Assembly: GCA_036554605.1 (NCBI GenBank)
Contig: DATBMY010000479.1
Span: 1-6,025 of the forward strand
Direction: 5' to 3'
DNA length: 6,025 nucleotides
From: DATBMY01 sp036554605
Lineage (GTDB): Bacteria; Acidobacteriota; Blastocatellia; UBA7656
Shown here: piece by piece, positions 1 through 5,555 of the stretch
Layout: each line of letters begins with the position of its first letter
How positions within the stretch are numbered: position 1 is the first letter of the stretch
Position numbers and translations under genes: made by a program
Notes under the pieces: model-generated
What the model saw: only the letters and a program-made list of their open reading frames with translations
Told to the model about the DNA's origin: nothing
Database searches by the model: none

Positions 1-1548
1 GCCAATTTGCTGCTGGCGCGGGCCAGCGCTCGCGGGAAGGAGATAGCTATACGCGCGGCCCTCGGCGCAAGCCGCGCAAGGATAGTGCGGCAATTGCTCA
101 TCGAGAGCCTGCTGCTTTCTCTCGTCGGCGGGACACTAGGACTTTTGCTCGCGATATGGGGTCTTGACCTGCTCATAGCGATGATCCCGGCGGGCCTGCC
201 TCGTATCGAACAGGCTGGAATAGATGCGAGCGTGCTCGCCTTCACTCTTATAGTTTCGACTCTGACCGGCATGCTCTTCGGTATGGCCCCCGCGCTCCAG
301 GCATCAAAGGTGAATCTGAGCGAGATGATGAAAGAAGGTGCGAAAGGGGTAAGCTCCGGCCGCGGCCGCAAGCGGTTGCGCGGCGCGCTCGTCGTAGGCG
401 AAGTTGCTATGTCGCTGGTGCTGATCATAGGCGCGGGGCTGCTGGTCAAAAGCTTTATTAATATTCTGGCCACCGATCCGGGCTATGACCCCGACCGCGT
501 AGTAGCAATGGACCTGCCGCTCGCGACCAGAAAGTATTCAACGCCCGAGCAGCAATCCGCCTTCTTCGATGAAGTCGTACAGCGCGCTCGTCAATTGCCC
601 GGAGTTGAATCGGCGGCGGTGACGACGCTCCTGCCTCTGGGCGAGCAGGACATCGTCTATAGCTTCGACATCACCGGACGCCCGCCGGCTCCCGCAGGAC
701 AAACGCCGAGCGCACGTTACCAGGTCATCGGCCCCGGCTATTTCGAAGCGATGAAAATGTCTTTGCGCAAAGGGCGCTCTCTCTCCGAGCAGGACACGGC
801 ATCCGCAATGCAAGTCGTAGTCGTCAATGAGGCCATGGCCCGCAAGTACTTTCCCAACGAGGACCCTATAGGCAAGCAGCTGGATTGGGGCGAAAAAGAG
901 CTCGCGGTGCGACAGATAGTAGGCGTCGTCGGGGACGTGCGTCAGATGGGGCTCGATCGGGAGATAGTGCCGATAGTTTACGTCTCTCATCTTCAGCACC
1001 CGCATCGGAGGATGAATCTCGTCGCGCGCGCGGAATCGGCAAATCCCTCCGACATCATCCCTGCGCTTCGCGGCGCGATAAGGGAGATGGATAAGAACCA
1101 GCTCATATGGCGAACGCGCACGCTCAACGAATTGCTCGACGGCTCTATTGCGGCGCGCCGCTTCAACATGATTCTGCTCGGGGTCTTTGCCTCGATCGCC
1201 GTCCTGCTTGCCGGGATAGGCGTGTTCGGAGTGATGAGCTACACGGTGACGCAGCAGACGCACGACATCGGCCTGAGAATGGCTCTGGGAGCCGGAAAGA
1301 AGGATGTGCTGCGTATGGTTATGACCCAGGGGATGGGTCTTGTGGGGGCGGGACTCGCGCTTGGGCTTGCGGGCGCGTTCGCGATAACGCGCGCTTTGTC
1401 GAGTCTTATATACGCGGTTAGCGCAACCGACCTGACGGTCTTTGTCGTCGTAGCTGTTTTTCTCGCCCTGATCGCGCTCGTCGCATGCTATCTGCCCGCC
1501 CGCCGCGCCATGAACATCGACCCTATGAGGGCGCTCCGATATGAGTAG
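1..1548 (+). CDS. ADOP/MacB-like ABC transporter permease, 5'-truncated
   Basis: Inner-membrane permease subunit of the FtsX/MacB superfamily, C-terminal 516 residues. The frame is open through the window edge, so the start lies upstream. Counting from the first codon, residues 5-40 are the cytoplasmic coupling segment of the first FtsX unit (REIAxRxALGAxRxxIVRQ type, here KEIAIRAALGASRARIVRQL). Membrane segments follow at about 36-62, 77-97 and 128-150. A MacB-type periplasmic core spans about 150-385 (GPGYFEAM, VVVNEAMARKYFP, VGVVGDVR). A second FtsX unit has segments near 389-415, 444-463 and 477-497, with a second coupling motif (THDIGLRMALGA), and the protein ends in the typical DPMRALRYE. 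Two FtsX units without an ATPase domain is the ADOP architecture; full members are usually about 800-900 residues. MacB relatives move peptides, lipoproteins or drugs, but the substrate here is unknown. The stop codon is the outer edge of the 1546-1665 palindrome. Confidence 0.93.
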   Translation, partial: ANLLLARASARGKEIAIRAALGASRARIVRQLLIESLLLSLVGGTLGLLLAIWGLDLLIAMIPAGLPRIEQAGIDASVLAFTLIVSTLTGMLFGMAPALQASKVNLSEMMKEGAKGVSSGRGRKRLRGALVVGEVAMSLVLIIGAGLLVKSFINILATDPGYDPDRVVAMDLPLATRKYSTPEQQSAFFDEVVQRARQLPGVESAAVTTLLPLGEQDIVYSFDITGRPPAPAGQTPSARYQVIGPGYFEAMKMSLRKGRSLSEQDTASAMQVVVVNEAMARKYFPNEDPIGKQLDWGEKELAVRQIVGVVGDVRQMGLDREIVPIVYVSHLQHPHRRMNLVARAESANPSDIIPALRGAIREMDKNQLIWRTRTLNELLDGSIAARRFNMILLGVFASIAVLLAGIGVFGVMSYTVTQQTHDIGLRMALGAGKKDVLRMVMTQGMGLVGAGLALGLAGAFAITRALSSLIYAVSATDLTVFVVVAVFLALIALVACYLPARRAMNIDPMRALRYE

Positions 1549-1665
1549 GGTCAGGGGGCGGGGGCCAGAGGTCAGGGATTGACGGTGAGATAGCATCTGG
1601 AATTTCAAATCTGTTATTTCAAATTTCAGATGCCCTGACCCCCGGCTCCCGGCCCCTGATCCCTA
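1546..1665. repeat. 120-bp palindromic intergenic element between convergent genes
   Basis: The 32-nt left arm (1546-1577, + strand) and the 33-nt right arm (1665-1633, - strand) are inverted copies. By hand alignment 28 of 32 positions are identical, with one 1-nt gap. Both arms start TAGGG, contain TCAGGGG and end GGTCAGGG. The interior holds an imperfect hairpin of 18-nt arms (1593-1610 and 1616-1633). TAG at 1546-1548 is the permease stop and TAG at 1665-1663 is the DUF427 stop, so the element fills the whole gap. It looks like a REP- or MITE-type dispersed palindrome. TA at each outer edge could be a target duplication, but that cannot be proven from one copy. Confidence 0.75.
1593..1633. 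terminator. Central hairpin, possible bidirectional terminator
   Basis: The arms GCATCTGGAATTTCAAAT and ATTTCAAATTTCAGATGC pair over 18 positions: 16 Watson-Crick pairs, one G-T (1600/1626) and one C-C mismatch (1606/1620), with loop CTGTT. It lies between convergent genes, where a terminator serving both strands would be expected. Neither side has a T-tract, so classical intrinsic termination is doubtful. Confidence 0.35.
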
Positions 1666-1944
1666 GCCACTGACCTTCACGCCGCGCCAGAAGGCCACGT
1701 ATCCTCGGATCTCGGCGGCGGCCGTCTTCGGATCGGGATAATACCAGGCGGCGTCTTTGTTTACTTCTCCGTCGACTACGACATCATAATAACTTGCCCG
1801 GCCCTTCCACGGGCAGGTCGTATTCGTGTTGCTTTCGCGCAGGAACTCGCGATTTATAGAAGCGGGCGGGAAGTAGTGATTGCCTTCTATAACTATGGTG
1901 TCGCCGCTTTCAGCCAGAACCCTGTCGCGCCAGATTGCTTTCAT
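1663..1944 (-). CDS. DUF427 domain-containing protein
   Basis: A 93-residue cytoplasmic protein that is essentially one DUF427 domain (PF04248). Family landmarks are visible in order: YFPPASINREFL at 24-35, TTCPWKGRASYYD at 42-54, a VVDGE turn near 57-60, AAWYYPDP at 65-72 and GYVAFWRGVKV at 81-91. The length fits single-domain members. The family is widespread in bacteria and has no firmly established biochemical function, so none is assigned. The ATG start is preceded by GGGGGA with 7-nt spacing, a good ribosome site. It is the last gene of the leftward cluster, 58 nt after the M28 peptidase gene. The stop TAG forms the right edge of the 1546-1665 palindrome, and the last codons (VSG) sit next to that repeat, so the extreme C-terminus may be repeat-influenced. 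Confidence 0.9.
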   Translation of the reverse strand: MKAIWRDRVLAESGDTIVIEGNHYFPPASINREFLRESNTNTTCPWKGRASYYDVVVDGEVNKDAAWYYPDPKTAAAEIRGYVAFWRGVKVSG

Positions 1945-2002
1945 GAATTATTCCCCCAGATCGCTCGACGAGCGGTTTCGACCCCTCCCCGAGAGATTCA
2001 GC

Positions 2003-2836
2003 TCATCGCATCGCATCGCAGGGCAAGTCGACCAGCTCAGCCGCGAGAGCCAGCGCAAGCCTGTAGCCCAGATAAACACTATCCGCGTTTATTTTGTTCG
2101 CCTTGTCATTCGCGCTATGTATGATCTTTTCAAATCCGTCGGCCAGCCCATGAATCGTTACGGCTGGAATATTCTTTGAGATGAAGGAACTTGAATCAGA
2201 ATTGCCCGGGACGGGCCCCCGTCCAAATGGCATCTTCATCCTGTTTGCGATCTCCGCCGTTTTATCAATGAGTTTCTTGCTCGATATGTTAAGCGCCACT
2301 TGCGGCGCTCCAAGTCCCAGGCTGTCAATGTTAATCATCGCGCAGTACTGGCCCAATTGCGCTTTATCTAGTTTTCCGGCCATCGCCTTTGACCCTAGCA
2401 ATCCTTTCTCTTCCTCGCCGAAGGCAACCAGCACGATCCGCTTTTGCAAAGAGAGATCTTTTAGGGTTCTGTAGATGTGAGCCAGTGCCACGATGCCCGT
2501 CCAGTTATCTACTGCTCCGCACCCTTCGGGTGACTTATCATAATGGGCCCCGATTATAATAGTCTCTTGAGTTTTGCCGGGTATTTCGACCAGCAGGTTT
2601 TCGATCCCGCTCAGCTTCTGAACGGCGAGGCGATCCGGTTCCGCCCCTACCTTCTGAAAGAGCGCCTTGACCGCCGCGAGCCGATCAGAATTCTTACAGG
2701 GAGCGGAAACCGTATCTTCCGCGATCTGCTCGTACGAAGATATGACTGGATCGTTGTTAGCATACCCCAGTGAATTCGCGGCAAGGGGTAGAAATAATAA
2801 GGAAAGGATCAACACTGACATTACGCGTCGGAACAC
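2003..2836 (-). CDS. Exported M28-family zinc aminopeptidase
   Basis: A 277-residue metallopeptidase of MEROPS family M28 (co-catalytic two-zinc aminopeptidases). The expected active-site residues are all present: H98 and D100 (GAHYD), bridging D110 (AVDNWTG), catalytic E141 and ligand E142 (FGEEEKGLLGS), D171 (INIDSLG) and H240 (IIHSANDK). Residues 1-26 form a signal peptide (RR, then a hydrophobic stretch to about 20), so the enzyme should act in the periplasm or outside the cell, probably trimming N-terminal residues from peptides. No PDZ, PA or C-terminal sorting domain is seen. The start is GTG at 2836; an in-frame TGA lies 9 nt upstream, so nothing further out is possible. Only a distant AGGAAA (14 nt away) resembles a ribosome site. 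The in-frame ATG at 2821 would shorten the basic N-region and has no better site. The C-terminal codons lie in a pentanucleotide repeat. Confidence 0.92.
   Translation of the reverse strand: MFRRVMSVLILSLLFLPLAANSLGYANNDPVISSYEQIAEDTVSAPCKNSDRLAAVKALFQKVGAEPDRLAVQKLSGIENLLVEIPGKTQETIIIGAHYDKSPEGCGAVDNWTGIVALAHIYRTLKDLSLQKRIVLVAFGEEEKGLLGSKAMAGKLDKAQLGQYCAMINIDSLGLGAPQVALNISSKKLIDKTAEIANRMKMPFGRGPVPGNSDSSSFISKNIPAVTIHGLADGFEKIIHSANDKANKINADSVYLGYRLALALAAELVDLPCDAMR
2004..2018. repeat. Three tandem CATCG pentamers
   Basis: CATCG occurs three times in succession, followed by a partial CA, across the last codons of the M28 peptidase gene (C-terminal CDAMR and part of the stop codon). A unit gain or loss of 5 nt would shift the frame and replace the last residues and the stop. 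The tract is short, so slippage would be rare. Confidence 0.6.
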
Positions 2837-2903
2837 TGATACTCACTCGCTTTCCTGGGGATTAATCTTAAGCAGTAGTATAGAGCATCGCGAAAGTTAC
2901 TGC

Positions 2904-3449
2904 CTAGCTGTCAGCTATCACTTTTACCATTCTCGCAACGGGGAGCTTTATGCCGGCGGGCAAGTCTATGTCGAATCGCTCGGCCACTTCATATCCGCAG
3001 GCTTTATAAAGAGGCTCTCCCGGTAGCGTTGCCACAAGCTCAGCCCTTTTGAAATGAGCCTGCCGGGCGGCCCGCTCGCAGACTTCTATTATACATCTGC
3101 CGATGCCCCGCCGCGCCCATGCGGGATGTATGAAGAAGGCCCGTATGCGCGCGCCCTCCGTGACCGGGTCGAGCAGCGGGTCGGGCGCGGCGGGCTTCGC
3201 CTGGTCGCCTCCATAAAGCGTCTTGCGCTTGCTCCACCCGCCGCAACCGACAAGCTGGTTTTGCGATTCGGCGACGTAGTATGTGTTGTCTTCGATTAGC
3301 TGGGTATCGACGCCGAATATGTGAGCGAGCGCGCTCTCGGACTGATCCGTCGTATAGTAGCCCGCGCTCAAGCCGCGAACCGATTCGGATATGAGTCGCT
3401 CAAGCAGCGGAATATCATCGATCGTCGCAAGGCGAATCTCTATCTGCAT
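2904..3449 (-). CDS. GNAT family N-acetyltransferase
   Basis: A 181-residue single-domain GNAT (PF00583 type) that transfers acetyl from acetyl-CoA to an amine; the substrate cannot be read from sequence. The N-terminal strand and helix MQIEIRLATIDDIPLLERLI are typical of GNATs. Central strands carry YYVAESQNQLVGCGGW (57-72). Motif A runs from IRAFFIHPAWARRGIGRCII (102-121) and holds the acetyl-CoA pyrophosphate loop R-R-G-I-G-R (113-118). The C-terminal part has the usual LYKACGYEVAERFD (147-160). There is an insertion rich in Pro and Asp at about 80-97 (GGDQAKPAAPDPLLDPVTEG) between strands 4 and the core. There is no Shine-Dalgarno site before the ATG, but a promoter-like -10 box ends 7 nt upstream, suggesting a leaderless mRNA. 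It leads the GNAT-M28-DUF427 cluster, with a 67-nt gap to M28. Confidence 0.92.
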   Translation of the reverse strand: MQIEIRLATIDDIPLLERLISESVRGLSAGYYTTDQSESALAHIFGVDTQLIEDNTYYVAESQNQLVGCGGWSKRKTLYGGDQAKPAAPDPLLDPVTEGARIRAFFIHPAWARRGIGRCIIEVCERAARQAHFKRAELVATLPGEPLYKACGYEVAERFDIDLPAGIKLPVARMVKVIADS

Positions 3450-3456
3450 GGCTGTC

Positions 3457-3485
3457 TTTATAGCAGGTTACCCAGGCAGAGTCAG
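3457..3485 (-). promoter_or_regulatory. Candidate sigma70 promoter for the GNAT gene (leaderless)
   Basis: Read leftward: -35 box CTGACT (3485-3480, 4 of 6 to consensus), a 17-nt spacer, and -10 box TATAAA (3462-3457). Seven bases separate the -10 box from the ATG at 3449, so transcription would start within a base or two of the start codon. This agrees with the lack of a ribosome site there. It is a sequence match only. Confidence 0.45.
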
Positions 3486-3584
3486 TTTATTTTGAGCGAT
3501 AAGGGGTGGGCAATTCCGCGACGCGAAACTCTCTTTTCCGGCCGGGCGCGCGAAGAACTCGGTTAGGGTATCAAAGAAAAGTGC

Positions 3585-3612
3585 TTGTAGAGCGCCTGAC
3601 TGGTGGTATAAT
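3585..3612 (+). promoter_or_regulatory. Candidate sigma70 promoter upstream of the duplicated exported protein
   Basis: TTGTAG (3585-3590), a 16-nt spacer, then a perfect -10 box TATAAT (3607-3612). The expected start is near 3619, in a GC-rich palindrome (CGGCGCGCCG, 3614-3623). It is the best rightward promoter match in the gap and would give a leader of about 320 nt before the ATG at 3938. A weaker TATAAA at 3824-3829 lacks a good -35 box. Confidence 0.5.
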
Positions 3613-3618
3613 CCGGCG

Positions 3619-3937
3619 CGCCGCGGCGATCACATCTAACCTGTGAGATCCCTGGCTCGCATCAGTAAAGTCGCGGTAATAAGAGTAAGTTCAGCCGCTT
3701 ACTGCTCAGGTCTCCTGTTAAATAATCTTGCTTTCGTTCGAGCTCTCGATGGCTGATTAGTTGTAAAAGACCTTTTCAAAATCATCCCTGGCGCGATGCT
3801 CTTACCGCCGGTCGATTCGCGCTTATAAACGATCTTCATAGGAAGCAAATTCATCTGGACTACGGGTGGGAATCTGAGCGCGACTCTTCGGTTCCCGCCA
3901 CTCACATTACGTTCGCGAGAACGACAAAGGAGACCCC
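3619..3937 (+). promoter_or_regulatory. Long hairpin-rich untranslated leader or small-RNA region
   Basis: About 320 bases with no credible gene. Hairpins seen by eye: GAT-CACA/TGTG-ATC with a 2-nt bulge and 7-nt loop (3628-3650); AGTAAG/CTTACT with an 8-nt loop (3684-3703); an 8-bp stem GGTGGGAA/TTCCCGCC (3865-3872 with 3892-3899, one G-U) continued by five weaker pairs; and CGTTC/GAACG closed by a GCGA tetraloop of GNRA type (3910-3923), ending 2 nt before the ribosome site. No known riboswitch class was recognised. It could be a regulatory 5' leader or hold a separate small RNA. Confidence 0.4.
3926..3932 (+). promoter_or_regulatory. Strong ribosome binding site AAAGGAG
   Basis: AAAGGAG ends 5 nt before the ATG at 3938 and fixes that start. 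It is the clearest Shine-Dalgarno site in the window. It directly follows a GNRA-tetraloop hairpin (3910-3923), which would leave it exposed. Confidence 0.85.
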
Positions 3938-4831
3938 ATGAGAAAGAGCTTTTTGTTCCTGTTCGCAGTAAGCGTGTTTCTTTCGAGTATCCTTCAGGCA
4001 TCGGCGCAGGCGCCCCAGACTCCGCCGCCAACGCCGAGGGTGCTCTTTATATTCCGCGAGGACGTTAAGGCCGCACGGACGGGCGACCACGAGCAGCACG
4101 AAATCGGGTACGTCAGGGCATTACAGAAGGCCAACTGGCCGACCCTCTCTCTGGCCCTGTCTTCGATCGCGGGTGCCAACGACGCCTGGTTCATCAGCGG
4201 CTACGAGTCCTACGCCGCAATGGAAAAAGACTTCACGGCCATGCGTAAGAATGAAGTATTGATGAAGGAGTTCAGCCGGCTCGACGCGGCGGATGCGGAG
4301 TATCGCACCAATCAGCGAGGCATCATTGCCACCCTGCGCGAAGATTTAAGCCATCAAGTCCCGGTGGTCATTCCTCAGATGCGCTACTTTCAAATCAACA
4401 CCGTCCGCGTGCGCCCCGGACATGAGGAAGAGTGGGTCGAAGCCAGAAAGATTCTCGTGGAGGCATTAAAGAAGGCGAACGTCGATACCCCCAGCACGGT
4501 ATTTCGAGTGGCGGCGGGGATGCCGAACGGAACATTTCTTGTCATCACGCCGAGAAAGTCACTTGCCGAGATGGATCCTAACCCCGCCCGCGGGAGGGCC
4601 GTCAACGAGGCGCTCGGTGACGAGGGCATCAAGAAGCGGCAGAAGCTTATAAGCGACTCTGTGATTACGAGCGAGACCAGCATCTACGGCTTCAGCCCAG
4701 GAATGAGTTACGTGACGAAAGAGTTTGCCAGGGCGGGGGGCGAGGACTTTTGGCATCCGAAACCGATGGTGGCGCTCAAGCGCGTGTCTAGAAAGGCTAC
4801 GGAAAAAAACACGGCAAGAAAACAGCAATGA
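3938..4831 (+). CDS. Exported protein with two tandem ABM/NIPSNAP-like halves
   Basis: A 297-residue protein with a clear signal peptide: basic MRK, hydrophobic 5-18, and ASAQA (21-25), cleavable after A23 or A25, followed by a Pro-rich linker (26-33). The mature part has two similar alpha/beta units at about 34-130 and 149-255. Residues 61-98 and 176-213 align without gaps at a constant offset of 115, with 12 of 38 identical (ALxKAN, AG, F, ExD). Both units start with a strand followed by Gly and an acidic/His helix (TGDHEQHE; VRPGHEEEW), the pattern of dimeric alpha-beta barrel domains such as ABM (PF03992) and NIPSNAP. The assignment is by pattern, not by a confirmed hit. Such a fusion could form the barrel within one chain. 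No catalytic or haem-binding residue can be named and the function is unknown. The C-terminal 20 residues are basic. The gene has its own promoter candidate and a long leader, and hairpins follow the stop. Confidence 0.85.
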   Translation: MRKSFLFLFAVSVFLSSILQASAQAPQTPPPTPRVLFIFREDVKAARTGDHEQHEIGYVRALQKANWPTLSLALSSIAGANDAWFISGYESYAAMEKDFTAMRKNEVLMKEFSRLDAADAEYRTNQRGIIATLREDLSHQVPVVIPQMRYFQINTVRVRPGHEEEWVEARKILVEALKKANVDTPSTVFRVAAGMPNGTFLVITPRKSLAEMDPNPARGRAVNEALGDEGIKKRQKLISDSVITSETSIYGFSPGMSYVTKEFARAGGEDFWHPKPMVALKRVSRKATEKNTARKQQ

Positions 4832-4837
4832 TCCTCG

Positions 4838-4869
4838 AGCGCGCGAGGTGAATACTCATCTCGCGCGCT
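4838..4869. terminator. Perfect GC-rich hairpin at the convergent junction
   Basis: AGCGCGCGAG (4838-4847) pairs perfectly with CTCGCGCGCT (4860-4869). Four more pairs inside (one G-T) give a 14-bp stem with loop ATAC. It starts 6 nt after the stop of the exported-protein gene and lies beyond the stop of the leftward MOSC gene, so it can act on both transcripts. There is no T-tract on either side, so termination would rest on stem strength or on Rho. Confidence 0.6.
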
Positions 4870-4872
4870 AGA

Positions 4873-4891
4873 CCTGATGTGTGCCATCAGG
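4873..4891. terminator. Second hairpin overlapping the MOSC stop codon
   Basis: CCTGATG (4873-4879) pairs with CATCAGG (4885-4891) around loop TGTGC. The MOSC stop codon (4889-4887) lies inside the right arm. With the stem at 4838-4869 it makes a tandem hairpin pair filling the 55-nt gap between convergent genes. Confidence 0.4.
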
Positions 4892-5537
4892 CCCCGTTCA
4901 TCTTTTCGATCCGTTTTTGAAGATAATCCTTCCAGCTTTCAGGGAGCGCCGCGACTCTAATAGCCCGCTTTATGGTTTGCAAGTCATCTTTCTCGAAAGC
5001 ATAGACCCGAGTGATGTCGGCCACGCTCACGCTCTCTTCTTCTCTCCCGATCAGTTCTATCGCATTTCCGGCTTCGACCATTCCTTCACGCAGGACGGCA
5101 AAATAGAATCCCGTGCGGCGACTTGCAAGAAACCTCTTGACCATATCGGCGCGGCCGAACTTAACGCCGAGCTTATAGCAAGGCAGCCGCGGCTGGGTAA
5201 CGATCACTTCCGCCTCTCCGATTCTGAACCGGTCTCCTATAAGGACTCTCTCCTCAAATAATCCTTCGACGGTAAAGTTCTCACCGAACATGCCCGGCGG
5301 GAGGTCCATATCCGGCAGCTCGCCTCGCCAGTAATCATAATGCTCCGCCGGGTAAGCATAAACGGCCTTATCGACGCCGCCATGCACGGACAAGTCAGCC
5401 TGCCGGTCGCCTTCAAGGTTGAGCGTGCCGAGCATCAGAGGAGAGTTGACGGGCTCTTTGAAGATACCCGTCGCGACGACCTTACCCTGCCAGGGTACAT
5501 CGCGCGGCAATCCGACATTGACTGATATGAGCTTCAT
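4887..5537 (-). CDS. MOSC domain-containing protein, YiiM-like
   Basis: A 216-residue protein with the MOSC fold (PF03473) followed by the 3-alpha domain (PF03475), the layout of E. coli YiiM. Visible motifs: LEGDRQADLSVHGGVDKAVY (41-60) with the family HGGxDKAVYAYP stretch, FGENFTVEG (84-92), IGDRFRIGEAEVIVTQPRLPCYKL (100-123) with the conserved Cys at 120, and VADITRVYAFEKDDL (172-186) opening the 3-alpha domain, which runs to about 213. MOSC proteins bind molybdenum cofactor through the conserved Cys; YiiM and YcbX take part in detoxifying N-hydroxylated bases such as 6-hydroxylaminopurine. Reduction of N-hydroxylated compounds is therefore the likely role, but the substrate is not shown here. 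The ATG has no Shine-Dalgarno site and lies 18 nt after the upstream gene's stop, so translation may be coupled to that gene. Confidence 0.92.
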   Translation of the reverse strand: MKLISVNVGLPRDVPWQGKVVATGIFKEPVNSPLMLGTLNLEGDRQADLSVHGGVDKAVYAYPAEHYDYWRGELPDMDLPPGMFGENFTVEGLFEERVLIGDRFRIGEAEVIVTQPRLPCYKLGVKFGRADMVKRFLASRRTGFYFAVLREGMVEAGNAIELIGREEESVSVADITRVYAFEKDDLQTIKRAIRVAALPESWKDYLQKRIEKMNGA

Positions 5538-5555
5538 AAACGGGGCAGCGCCGGA

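Noticed and set aside
885..1421. Two shorter + strand frames (69 and 104 codons) inside the permease
   Set aside because: They are out of frame with the conserved MacB core and FtsX helices, are low-complexity Arg/Gly/Ala, and have no ribosome site.
538..1608. A 356-codon open frame on the minus strand across the permease gene
   Set aside because: It lies antisense to a clearly conserved permease, its translation is rich in Arg and His with no domain, and it results from GC-rich codon bias.
2877..2882. TATACT as a -10 box for the M28 peptidase gene (minus strand)
   Set aside because: No acceptable -35 box at 16-19 nt, so a separate promoter in the 67-nt gap is not supported.
3643..3756. GTG-started 37-codon frame in the leader
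   Set aside because: There is no ribosome site, no similarity recognised, and its start lies within a hairpin. It could only be rescued by conservation data.
3796..3828. Ten-codon ATG frame in the leader as an upstream leader peptide
   Set aside because: No Shine-Dalgarno site and no run of a single regulatory amino acid, so nothing suggests attenuation.
3699..4031. A 110-codon minus-strand open frame overlapping the start of the exported-protein gene
   Set aside because: It overlaps the signal peptide and ribosome site of a well-supported gene antisense, and its translation shows no recognisable domain.
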